Part shown: positions 1 to 7,766 of the stretch, piece after piece
How the letters are laid out: each line of letters starts with the position of its first letter
How positions within the stretch are numbered: position 1 is the stretch's first letter
NCBI RefSeq assembly: GCF_008369295.1
Contig: NZ_VOBG01000001.1
Coordinates: 62,001-126,000, forward strand
Direction: 5' to 3'
From: Pseudomonas sp. ANT_H4
GTDB taxonomy: Bacteria; Pseudomonadota; Gammaproteobacteria; Pseudomonadales; Pseudomonadaceae
Length of the DNA: 64,000 nt
Notes under the pieces: generated by a model
Told to the model about the DNA's origin: nothing
Seen by the model: the letters and a program-made list of their open reading frames with translations, nothing else
Database searches by the model: none
Made by a program: the position numbers and the translations under genes

Positions 1-769
1 GAATGCGCACCTTGTTCAGCATGTCGATGATGGCCGTATCGGCCAGGGCAAATCCCAGGCGCAACCCGGCCAAGGCGTAAGCCTTGGACAGCGAGCGCAC
101 GCGGATGCAGCCTTCCACCGTCCGCTCGCTGTTCATCTGCAGGTCGGGGCAAAAATCCAGGTAGGCCTCGTCCAGCAACAAGATGCATTCCTCGGGCAAT
201 GACGCCGCCAGCTCCTCGATGGCCTCGGACGACCACCAACTGCCAGTGGGGTTGTCCGGGTTGGCCAGGTAAACCACCTTGGCCCTGGAGCGCACCGCTT
301 CGAGCAACAAGCCGGGAATGTTCACTGCCAGGCTGGTGTCGGTGCGGTGGTACGGGGTTTCGATCACCTCGCACCCGGCGGCCCTGGCGAAATAAGCGAA
401 GGTCGGATACGTACCGGCGCTGCACACCACGCGATCCCCCGGCACGCACAAGGCCCGCAGGCACAGGGCGAGGACGGCATCGGCGCCGCTGTCCAGGCAC
501 AATTGCGCCGGATTAAAACCGTGGGCCGTCGCCAGCGCCTGGCGCAGGGCAAAGGCTTGCGGATCGCCGTACAGCCGCGCGTGCTCACAGAAGTCATCGC
601 CATATTGCTCGCGCAGGGCAGTCAGCGGTGCATCAAGGCATTCGTTGCCGCCCAGGCGCAGGTCGACCTGTATGCCGGTGCGCTGCTGGAAGGCGACCAT
701 GCCGGGAAACGGGTTGGGGTTATCCAGGTCCACCAGGTGGCTGGCAAAACGATTGAACATAGTGGTCAT
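1..769 (-). CDS. HisC-like PLP-dependent aminotransferase (3' end beyond window)
   Basis: Partial gene of about 256 codons; the C-terminus lies outside the window. Reading the minus strand from the ATG at 769 gives a fold-type I aminotransferase of the histidinol-phosphate aminotransferase class: an NPDNPTG substrate loop, a DEAYLDF motif, and SLSKAYALAGLRLGF, which holds the PLP lysine. The start overlaps the stop of the upstream radical SAM gene as ATGA, so the two are probably translationally coupled and act in one pathway. The substrate is not identifiable. A duty in histidine synthesis is unlikely, because the partner is an aminomutase-like radical enzyme and no his genes are adjacent. 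Confidence 0.85.
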   Translation of the reverse strand, partial: MTTMFNRFASHLVDLDNPNPFPGMVAFQQRTGIQVDLRLGGNECLDAPLTALREQYGDDFCEHARLYGDPQAFALRQALATAHGFNPAQLCLDSGADAVLALCLRALCVPGDRVVCSAGTYPTFAYFARAAGCEVIETPYHRTDTSLAVNIPGLLLEAVRSRAKVVYLANPDNPTGSWWSSEAIEELAASLPEECILLLDEAYLDFCPDLQMNSERTVEGCIRVRSLSKAYALAGLRLGFALADTAIIDMLNKVRI

Positions 770-1956
770 TCCGGGAATGTGCAGGATTGGCCCTGCCAAT
801 TGGTGTACTGCAGGTACTCACCATCACTGCGCCGCTCAAGGGTCGGCTGGCCGATGATCAAGTCCAGGGGCACCGTGTATTTGCCGGTCTTGTGGGGCAG
901 CACGTATTCCGGCACGGCGATGTTGGACAGCCGGCGTTTCATGCGGCTGACCAGGGCGACGGCGGCGCTGATATCGGTGCGAAAAGCCTGAGAGCCTGGG
1001 GAGAACGGCATGAAGTGGTACAGGTAATGGGGCTGGATGCCGTGGCGATAGAGCTTGAGGCACAACTCCGCCATGGTCTCGTAATCGTCATTGATGCCAC
1101 TGAGCAGCGGGATGTTGGCAAACAGGATCGGGCATACCGAGCGCAGGCGCTTGACCGCCACCAGGAAATCCTCGGTCACTTCACGGGGATGGACTATGTG
1201 CAGGCCGATGGCGGTGACGTCGTGGCGACCGAGGATCTCCACCAGTTGCGGGGTGATGCGGTACGGATTGAAGGTCAGCGCGCGGGTGTGCAGGCGAATG
1301 ATCAGGTTCGGGCGAATGGCCCGCAGGTCACTGAGGTAGCCGTCTAGGTGCTTGTCGGAATGCATCAACGGCTCGCCGCCGCTGAGGATCACTTCGTCGA
1401 GTTGCGGGTTCTGGCGGATGTAGTCGAGGGTGTCGAGCCAGTCCTGCTTGCGCATCGAGCTTTTGACGGTTTGTTTTTCCAGGGTGCGCAGCGCTTCGTA
1501 GCAAAACTGGCAGTAGGCGTGGCAGACGTTGGCCAGGCGCAGGATGACGCGGTTGTCGTATTTGTGCTGGCAGATCGGTGTGACCATTTCATCGGGCAAC
1601 TCCCAGTTTTCCGACTCGCCGTCATAGCCCAGCGCCTGGGTGATGGGGCTGCTGTTCCAGTCCGGAATCAGTTGGCGCCAGAACGGATCATTGGCCAGGG
1701 GCCGCATGTGCTCATCGACTTTGATCAGCCCCAGGGTGTAGGGCGTTACGGTGAGCTTGCGGTTTTCCAGGTGTTCGCCGATGCGTTGCAGCCAGCCATC
1801 CTGCTCCAGGCCAGGGAAGTAACTAAGCAACTCGTCGAGCTTGGTCACCGCATTGCGTTGCTGCCATTTCCAGTCGCCCCAATTGTCCAGGTTGGTCACG
1901 GCCAACTGGTGGGTGTGCTGGAGTGCCGATACCCACGGTGACAGGGCCTCAGTCAT
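766..1956 (-). CDS. KamA-family (lysine 2,3-aminomutase-like) radical SAM protein, substrate unknown
   Basis: 396 aa. A CxxxCxxC cluster motif (Cys145, Cys149, Cys152) and the SAM motif GGEP at 193-196 place it in the radical SAM family. The WKWQQRN segment near residue 29 and the C-terminal HKTGK (Lys356, Lys359), in the place of the aminomutase PLP lysine, point to the KamA branch. The residue two after Cys152 is Glu154, where clostridial lysine 2,3-aminomutase has the carboxylate-binding Arg134. The regions matching its two lysine-side-chain aspartates read YLYHFMPF and YVLPH, without aspartate. Lysine is therefore an unlikely substrate. The gene is coupled by ATGA to the downstream aminotransferase and divergent from a MocR regulator, which suggests a dedicated amino-acid pathway. 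Confidence 0.85.
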   Translation of the reverse strand: MTEALSPWVSALQHTHQLAVTNLDNWGDWKWQQRNAVTKLDELLSYFPGLEQDGWLQRIGEHLENRKLTVTPYTLGLIKVDEHMRPLANDPFWRQLIPDWNSSPITQALGYDGESENWELPDEMVTPICQHKYDNRVILRLANVCHAYCQFCYEALRTLEKQTVKSSMRKQDWLDTLDYIRQNPQLDEVILSGGEPLMHSDKHLDGYLSDLRAIRPNLIIRLHTRALTFNPYRITPQLVEILGRHDVTAIGLHIVHPREVTEDFLVAVKRLRSVCPILFANIPLLSGINDDYETMAELCLKLYRHGIQPHYLYHFMPFSPGSQAFRTDISAAVALVSRMKRRLSNIAVPEYVLPHKTGKYTVPLDLIIGQPTLERRSDGEYLQYTNWQGQSCTFPE

Positions 1957-2025
1957 CTCTATTCCTCCTGAATTAAGCTGAACGTTGCCGCCCAGACTTA
2001 CGCCAGAAATCCCGATAACCCAAAA

Positions 2026-2053
2026 ACAGTACTGGCCCCACTGTGATAACTGT
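2026..2053. promoter_or_regulatory. Candidate operator between the radical SAM gene and the MocR gene
   Basis: The 138-bp divergent gap holds ACTGT at 2040-2044 and 2049-2053 as direct repeats, with an inverted ACAGT at 2026-2030. MocR regulators usually bind repeated short sites next to their own gene. The match here is by eye only. Confidence 0.3.
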
Positions 2054-2094
2054 TAGAAAATTCGCCCTAACACTTCGCGGTACAGGTTACAGGG

Positions 2095-3489
2095 ATGGAA
2101 CTCATACTAGACCGCTCACCCAATGTTGCCGTTATCGAGCAGCTGGTGGGCGCCATCAAGGACGCAATCGGACGCGGCGAGATCAAGCCCGGGCAACGCT
2201 TGCCGTCGATTCGCAAACTCTGCGCCACACACGACCTGAGCTACCACACGGTGGTCAGCGCCTACGAGCGCCTGGAAATCAACGGTTTTATCAGCGCCAG
2301 CCAGGGCCGTGGTTTTTTCGTCGAGGCCCAGGCCAGCAAGCCACTGGCTGCGATCCGGCTGGAGCCTCTGGAAGCCGCTGACCAGGATAACCTGAACGCC
2401 TTCTGGCGGATTTTCCACGGTGATGCCTACAGCATGAAGCTGGGTTGCGGCTGGCTACCACCAACCTGGCGCGACACCCAGGCCCTGGCGCGGATCGTGC
2501 GGCGCACTGCCAACTTCGCCCACAGCTCGCTGATCGAATACGGCGACCCGCTCGGCCACCTGCCGCTGCGCCAGAACCTGGCCCAGCACCTGCACAACAA
2601 GTTGGCGCTGACGGTCAATCCTGATCAGGTGCTCACCACACTCGGCGCCACCCAGGCCCTGGATTTGGTGATCCGCAAGCTTATTGAACCGGGCGACTGT
2701 GTGCTGGTGGACGACCCGTGCAACAGCAACCTGGTGCAGTTGCTGGCCCTGCGTGGTGCAACCGTGGTCGGTATCCCACGCCTGCCAAACGGCCCGGATA
2801 TCGAGACGCTGGAAAAGGTTCTGGCCAGTCGCCCGGTCAAGGCGTTCTTCATCAACTCACAATTTCACAACCCCACCGGTTCGTCATTGAGCCCACAGAA
2901 CGCCTTCCAGATTTTGCAGCTGTCCTATCAGTACGACCTGCTGTTGGTGGAAGACGATGTCTACGGCGACCTGGCCGGTGAACACGGTACGCGCCTGGCG
3001 ACCCTCGACGGTTTGCGCAAGGTGATTTATATCAGCAGCTTTTCCAAAACCCTGTCCGCCAGTTTGCGGGTGGGCTATCTGGTGGCGCCGACTCACCTGA
3101 TCGCCGCGCTGGCGGATTTGAAACTGCTGACCAGCGTTGCCGTGCCGAGCTTCTGCGAGCGTTTTCTCAGCGCGATCCTGTCGGATGGGATTTATGAGCG
3201 GCACCTGAACCTGGTGCAGCGCAAGTTGCAGACCCACCAGGCGATTGCCCAGGCCAGTTTCCAGCGCTGGGGTTGGGAGATTTTTCATCTGCCTGATGGC
3301 GGCTTGTTCCTCTGGGTACGTCACCCCAGGCTGAACCAAATTGACGAGTTTCTGGAGCGCGCCTACAAACACGGCATCCTGCTGGCCCCCGGTCAATTGT
3401 TCAGCGCCGATGGCCACAAGAGCAACTGGCTACGGATCAACGTGGCGCACCTGGACCCGACCAAGGCTCAGTGGCTGTTCCAGCTATAA
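2095..3489 (+). CDS. MocR-type (GntR/aminotransferase) transcriptional regulator
   Basis: 464 aa, the usual MocR length. Residues 1-75 form a GntR winged helix (LPSIRKLCATHDLS, then TVVSAYERLEINGFI). Residues about 115-464 form a fold-type I aminotransferase-like effector domain with the PLP lysine at K318 in SSFSKTL. It is divergent from the radical SAM/aminotransferase pair and probably controls it, sensing a PLP-reactive amino compound; that link is inferred from position. The 3' end overlaps that of creC on the other strand by 6 bp. A PdxR- or GabR-like role cannot be excluded, but no pdx or gab genes are nearby. Confidence 0.85.
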   Translation: MELILDRSPNVAVIEQLVGAIKDAIGRGEIKPGQRLPSIRKLCATHDLSYHTVVSAYERLEINGFISASQGRGFFVEAQASKPLAAIRLEPLEAADQDNLNAFWRIFHGDAYSMKLGCGWLPPTWRDTQALARIVRRTANFAHSSLIEYGDPLGHLPLRQNLAQHLHNKLALTVNPDQVLTTLGATQALDLVIRKLIEPGDCVLVDDPCNSNLVQLLALRGATVVGIPRLPNGPDIETLEKVLASRPVKAFFINSQFHNPTGSSLSPQNAFQILQLSYQYDLLLVEDDVYGDLAGEHGTRLATLDGLRKVIYISSFSKTLSASLRVGYLVAPTHLIAALADLKLLTSVAVPSFCERFLSAILSDGIYERHLNLVQRKLQTHQAIAQASFQRWGWEIFHLPDGGLFLWVRHPRLNQIDEFLERAYKHGILLAPGQLFSADGHKSNWLRINVAHLDPTKAQWLFQL

Positions 3490-4911
3490 GTCAGCCGGCA
3501 GCCACAGCACCACTAACACTCCGCCGGCGACATTGCCGATCTGCAAGCGCCCGCCGTGCAACTGCATCACTTCTTCGACGAAGTTCAGCCCCAGGCCGGT
3601 GCTTTTGCGCCCGCTGGCGGGCCGTGGCAGCGAGTAGAAGCGCTCACTCAAGCGCGGCAAGGCGTAGTCGGGGATCGCTTCAGCCTGGTTGAACAGGCTC
3701 AGCTCAATCTGCTTGTCCTGGCGCTGAGCGGTGAAGCGCAAGGTGCCGCCGGGCGGGGTGAAATCCAGGGCGTTTTCCAGCAGGTTGCCCAAGGCCTGGC
3801 GTAGCAGGAAGGGTTCACCGAACAGTCTGAGGTGCGCCGCAATGCCCTGCTCCACCTGCAAGCCGGCACTTTCGATCCGCGCACATTGTGCCTTGAGCAC
3901 TTCGTCCACCAACACCGCCAGCGGCAAGGCGCTTTGTTCTTCCAAGCCCTGGCGTTGCTCGACCTGGGCCAGGTTCAGCAAGCGTTCGATCAACTGCTGC
4001 AAGCGCGCACTTTCGCTGTCGATATTGCCGACAAACCGCTGCTGCTGGGCCTGGGACATTTCCCCCTGCAACAGCTCCGCCGCGCCGCGAATCGCCGCCA
4101 GCGGGCTTTTCAATTCATGGGTCAGGGTATGCACGTAGTGCTCGACGTAGGCCTTGCCTTCCAGTTGGGTGCGCATGTGTTCCACGGCGGTGGACAGTTG
4201 TTCCAGCTCACCACCCCGATAATGCGGCAACTCGGCGCGGCGCCCTTCGCTGACCGCCTGGGCGTAGGCCGTCAACCGCCGCAGCGCCGCACTCAGCCAC
4301 CAGGACAATAACGCCCCGAGCAACAAACCCAGCGCCACCAGCCCGGCGCCGTACCACAGCAAACGGCACTCGGTGCGGTCGACATAGGGTTGCAGCGAGC
4401 TGTTGGGCTTGGCCACGGTGACCACACCGATGATCTGCCCGTTATCGCGGATCGGCGCACCCACGTGCATCACCGACGAAGCCGGGTCTTCGGCATCGCT
4501 GCGGGTCGAACGGGCACCGTACTCGCCACGCAGGGTCAGGTAGACGTCGTTCCATTTCGAGTAGTCCTGGCCCACCGCTTCGCCACTGGAATCGAGCAGC
4601 ACGACGCCCTTGGCGTCGGTGACGTAGATGCGATGATTGACCTGGTTTTTCGCCAGGCCCCAGATGGTCGCACCGGGCTGACGGTCGCCGTAAGCCTTGA
4701 GCACCGTCGGCCAATGACTCTGCCCGAGGGTGCCCTGCTTGACGTCGTCTCGCAGGATTTCCGCCAGCAGGTTGGCGGTGTCCACCAAGGTTTCTTCAGT
4801 GGACTGGCGCACGCCTGGGCGAATTTCCTTCATCACGGTGCTAAGCACAAAGTAGCCGGTCAGGCCGATAAACAACGCATAAACCAGAAAAATCCGCAGT
4901 CCCAGGCGCAT
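3484..4911 (-). CDS. creC: Sensor histidine kinase CreC
   Basis: 475 aa inner-membrane histidine kinase. A transmembrane helix lies at about 5-25, followed by a periplasmic sensor with DSSG and DYSKWNDVYLTLRGEYG, a second transmembrane segment at about 183-205, HAMP, a dimerisation box HTLTHELKSPLAAIRG with the phospho-His, and an HATPase domain (NLLENALDF, then GLGLNFV). It pairs with CreB; the stop of creB and the start of creC overlap as TGATG. In pseudomonads CreBC answers to cell-wall stress and carbon state and influences AmpC induction (family knowledge). creD, the usual next gene, is absent; the MocR gene takes that place. Confidence 0.9.
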   Translation of the reverse strand: MRLGLRIFLVYALFIGLTGYFVLSTVMKEIRPGVRQSTEETLVDTANLLAEILRDDVKQGTLGQSHWPTVLKAYGDRQPGATIWGLAKNQVNHRIYVTDAKGVVLLDSSGEAVGQDYSKWNDVYLTLRGEYGARSTRSDAEDPASSVMHVGAPIRDNGQIIGVVTVAKPNSSLQPYVDRTECRLLWYGAGLVALGLLLGALLSWWLSAALRRLTAYAQAVSEGRRAELPHYRGGELEQLSTAVEHMRTQLEGKAYVEHYVHTLTHELKSPLAAIRGAAELLQGEMSQAQQQRFVGNIDSESARLQQLIERLLNLAQVEQRQGLEEQSALPLAVLVDEVLKAQCARIESAGLQVEQGIAAHLRLFGEPFLLRQALGNLLENALDFTPPGGTLRFTAQRQDKQIELSLFNQAEAIPDYALPRLSERFYSLPRPASGRKSTGLGLNFVEEVMQLHGGRLQIGNVAGGVLVVLWLPADL

Positions 4912-5588
4912 CAGCTGTGGCTCGGGCTGTAGCTGTAGCCCAGGCCGCGATGGGTCTGGATCGGCTCAGCCTCGGCGGCAACACTACGCAATTTGCTGCG
5001 CAGGCTTTTGATATGGCTGTCGATATTGCGCTCATAACCGGCGTCCGCCGGCACGCCCACGGCATCCAGCAATTGCTCGCGGCTGAACACCCGCTCGGGT
5101 TGCTCCAGCAGGCAGTTGAGCAAGCGAAATTCATGGCGGGTAAGGTTCAGGAGCTGGCCACCGTAGCTGATTTGCACCCGCTCCTGATCCACCTGGAACC
5201 GACTGCCGTTCGCCGATGCCGCGACAGGCGCCACGCGCTTGAGGATCGCCTTCACCCGCGCCGCGACTTCCCGTGGGCTGAAGGGTTTGACCACGTAGTC
5301 GTCAGCACCGATCTCCAGGCCCACCACCCGGTCGATCTCGCCGTCGCGGGCACTGAGGAACATCACCGGCACTTCGCTGAAGCGGCGCAATTGTTTGCAG
5401 GTTTCAAAGCCGGTGATATCCGGCAGGCCGATGTCCAGGATGATCAAATCGGCCGGGGTCTGGCGCTGATGGTCCAGCGCCGCCTGGCCGAGGGTCAGCC
5501 ATGTAGTGGTGAAACCTTCGCCTTGCAGGACAAAAATCAGCGTGTCGGCTATCGCCGCTTCGTCTTCGACAATCAGGATATGAGGCAT
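4911..5588 (-). CDS. creB: Response regulator CreB
   Basis: 225 aa OmpR/PhoB-class regulator. The start at 5588 gives MPHILIVEDEAAIADTL, a normal receiver N-terminus; the longer reading from 5636 only adds an unstructured leader. The receiver holds the phospho-acceptor Asp in LIILDIGLPD and the Lys in DYVVKPFSPRE. A C-terminal winged helix carries LTRHEFRLLNCLLEQPERVFSREQLL (split here as one continuous domain). It is cognate to the overlapping creC and would bind cre-tag promoters. Confidence 0.9.
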   Translation of the reverse strand: MPHILIVEDEAAIADTLIFVLQGEGFTTTWLTLGQAALDHQRQTPADLIILDIGLPDITGFETCKQLRRFSEVPVMFLSARDGEIDRVVGLEIGADDYVVKPFSPREVAARVKAILKRVAPVAASANGSRFQVDQERVQISYGGQLLNLTRHEFRLLNCLLEQPERVFSREQLLDAVGVPADAGYERNIDSHIKSLRSKLRSVAAEAEPIQTHRGLGYSYSPSHS

Positions 5589-5646
5589 GGCGTCCGAGCA
5601 CTGGGGAGCAAAGGTGAACGGTGCCGGATGCCTCATCCGGCGTCAA

Positions 5647-6147
5647 TCAGCAGTCGGGTTTGTCGGCGGTATAACGTCGGGCCGGGTTCACGGCGGCACC
5701 GAACTCACGCAGGGCCTTGGCGCCGATCAGCAGCGGGTAGTTGAAGCTGCTGCGGTCGGTCAGGTTGACCTCGACGGTGCGCTTGACGTTGCCCAGGCAC
5801 ATTTCCAGGTCGACCACCGGGCGTTTGGCAACGCTGGCATCATCCTTGTCTTCATCCTCGTCGGCACGGCTCTTGATCTTGCTGATGCGCGCGACCTTGT
5901 GCTCATAGACCTTGTTGCTGGCGTCCTTGCCGCTGAGGCGGAAACGTACCCAGTCCTCGCCGTCGCGGGTAAAGGTCTCGATGTCCCGGGCCGACAGCGA
6001 AGCAGTGAGCGCGCCGGTGTCCATCTTGGCCTTGAAGGTTTCACCGATTTCCGGGAGTTTGATGTACTCGTAGCGCCCGTAGAGGGTGGGCTCGGCGGCC
6101 ATGACCGGCAGGGCTACGAGGGCTAACAGGGCAAGGATGGCTTTCAC
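5647..6147 (-). CDS. Secreted retropepsin-like (ATP-dependent zinc protease family) protein
   Basis: 166 aa with a signal peptide (MKAILALLALVALPVMAAE). After it comes a short aspartic-protease-like domain with KMDTGALTASL (the DTG motif), a charged insert DEDEDKDD near residues 88-95, and PLLIGAKALREFG near the C-terminus. This is the small periplasmic retropepsin-like family often annotated as ATP-dependent zinc protease (RloA2/RimK-associated); despite that name no ATP or zinc site is visible. It lies 58 bp upstream of creB on the same strand, an arrangement I recall from other pseudomonads, so it may share a transcript with creBC. Substrate unknown. Confidence 0.75.
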   Translation of the reverse strand: MKAILALLALVALPVMAAEPTLYGRYEYIKLPEIGETFKAKMDTGALTASLSARDIETFTRDGEDWVRFRLSGKDASNKVYEHKVARISKIKSRADEDEDKDDASVAKRPVVDLEMCLGNVKRTVEVNLTDRSSFNYPLLIGAKALREFGAAVNPARRYTADKPDC

Positions 6148-6326
6148 GTAGGAGATTTCCTTGGATAGAGTAGGCAGTGGGGTTTAGACAGTAGCCGGGG
6201 AATTGGTTCGCTTTACGCAGCATACCCTGCCACTACCCTTGCGTTTCGCCAGACCGTCCAGAACTGGGTCAACCAGCTCTGGATGGAAAAGGATGCGCGT
6301 ATCCAAGCATTACGCCGCGACAGTCG

Positions 6327-6896
6327 TTAGCTGCCAGCGCCCCAGATACCGCTCAGGTTTTGCAACAACGAACCGCCGATGCCCTGGTCACCCAGGTACT
6401 TGAGGATCACCGGGGCGAACTGGCCAACCATGCCACTGTCCATGCCCAGGGCGCTGAACGCGGTGTTCAGGTCATTGGTGTCTTTCACATTACCCAACAC
6501 ACCTTCCAGGCCTGAGGTCTTGCTGCCGCCGCTCTGGCCGAGCATGCCGCTCAGAGCGCCCAGGCTGCCCAGTGCGTTATTGCCCGAGAGCTTGTCCAGG
6601 CCCGGCACACTCTTGCCCAGTTGCGAGTAGTCAGTACCGCTCAGCTGATTCTTGGCCAGACCCAACATGGCGCCGGTACCACCGACAGCCTGCTCCGGGG
6701 TCACGTTCAATTGCGAGGTCAGGGCGCCCAGCAAACCGGCGGTTTGTGACGTCGGCGCTGCGGCAGCAGCCTTATCGCCACCCTGCATGCCGGAAATGGC
6801 GTTGGCCGCGTCGTTAAGGTTAAAGCCTGCTGCAAACACCGGGCTGGCAGCCAGGGTCAACAGGCAAGACAGGGCAACACCGTGTGAAATCTTCAT
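6327..6896 (-). CDS. Exported DUF2780-family protein
   Basis: 189 aa. The start at 6896 is set by AGAGGTTG upstream and by a clean signal peptide (MKISHGVALSCLLTLAASPVFAA). The mature protein is Gly/Ala/Leu-rich with the two-part DUF2780 pattern: LLGALTSQLNVTPEQAVGG, then LNTAFSALGMDSGMVGQFAP and ILKYLGDQG. Proteins of this type (VcgC/VcgE-like) are exported and have no established function. It stands alone with 179 bp before the retropepsin-like gene. The longer reading from 6968 lacks a signal peptide at its start. Confidence 0.75.
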   Translation of the reverse strand: MKISHGVALSCLLTLAASPVFAAGFNLNDAANAISGMQGGDKAAAAAPTSQTAGLLGALTSQLNVTPEQAVGGTGAMLGLAKNQLSGTDYSQLGKSVPGLDKLSGNNALGSLGALSGMLGQSGGSKTSGLEGVLGNVKDTNDLNTAFSALGMDSGMVGQFAPVILKYLGDQGIGGSLLQNLSGIWGAGS

Positions 6897-7209
6897 CGAG
6901 ACAACCTCTGGATTAGGAGCTGCACCCCCACATACGGGTGAGCCGAAAGCAGGCGTTTGACTGGGCACCCTCAGAATTGTTCCGCGCCGGGCAGTACCTG
7001 CAGATTTGTTCAGAATCGAGGCTTTTCGGGAGAATTACGTCAGACAAGGCCAAACGACATCATTGGAGCTAGTATTCATTGGAGCAAAGGCTGGAACCCC
7101 TCAGTCATATCAGGGTCAATCCAGTACTGAAAAAGTTCGTAACACCCAAAAGCAAAGAGCCATCATTGGCCGTCGCCCGTAGCACTCAACCACTGTCAGG
7201 AACAGCCTA

Positions 7210-7668
7210 ATGACTCAGTCCTCCTCCACCGTGATTGACCACAACCCCTCTTTCTGGACTCGCTCACGTCTATTCGTCGGCGTCTGCGTCGTGGTGATTG
7301 CCGGCGTCGGTGGCGCGCTCTACACCCAGGACAGCGTCAAGTCCGCCGCCACCCTGGTCAGCACCACCCAGCAACCGGCCGCGCAAATCATGGCCCACAA
7401 GGACTACCTGGAAGTCCACCCGATTGCCTCGACGGCACCGGAACCGGACCGCAGCCTGGAGCTGTGGGCACTTCCCGCTGGCGGCACACCCGTCTCCCTT
7501 GGGCTGTTGCCGGAAGATGGCAAGGGCATCATTGGCCTCAACCCGCGCCAGCAGGAAACCATCAGCGGGCCGGTGGAGTTGATGGTGAGTTCGGAAACCA
7601 AGGGTGGGTCGGTGAGCAAGCAGCCTACCGGGCCTACGGTGTATCAGGGGGCGTTGGCCATTCGCTGA
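7210..7668 (+). CDS. Orphan RskA-type anti-sigma factor C-terminal domain protein
   Basis: 152 aa: a transmembrane helix at about 20-40 (LFVGVCVVVIAGVGGALY), then a periplasmic domain with the hallmarks of the anti-sigma-K factor C-terminal domain: SLELWALPAGGTPVSLGLLP, and KQPTGPTVYQGAL near the end. Full anti-sigma factors of this family are about 230-250 aa with an N-terminal cytoplasmic zinc-binding domain that holds an ECF sigma factor. That half is missing, and no sigma gene precedes it. It could be a truncated relic or a stand-alone envelope protein. The frame is intact with a plausible start. Confidence 0.7.
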   Translation: MTQSSSTVIDHNPSFWTRSRLFVGVCVVVIAGVGGALYTQDSVKSAATLVSTTQQPAAQIMAHKDYLEVHPIASTAPEPDRSLELWALPAGGTPVSLGLLPEDGKGIIGLNPRQQETISGPVELMVSSETKGGSVSKQPTGPTVYQGALAIR

Positions 7669-7725
7669 GCCCCTTTCCACTGGTTGTTCACCGAGTGGGA
7701 ACGCTCATACAGTTACGTTGATGCA

Positions 7726-7753
7726 AAAAGGGCGACCCGCGGGTCGCCCTTTT
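7726..7753. terminator. Bidirectional Rho-independent terminator
   Basis: A perfect 20-bp inverted repeat (7730-7749) flanked by an A-run and a T-run. It lies between the anti-sigma-like gene and the end of fdhA and can stop transcripts from both sides. Confidence 0.85.
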
Positions 7754-7766
7754 CTTTGCCTTGCGT

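Noticed and set aside
6203..6330. Short plus-strand frame ending ...QTVQNWVNQLWMEKDARIQ... before the DUF2780 gene
   Set aside because: The residue pattern looks gene-like, but no start codon or ribosome site is present; too short to call even as a remnant.
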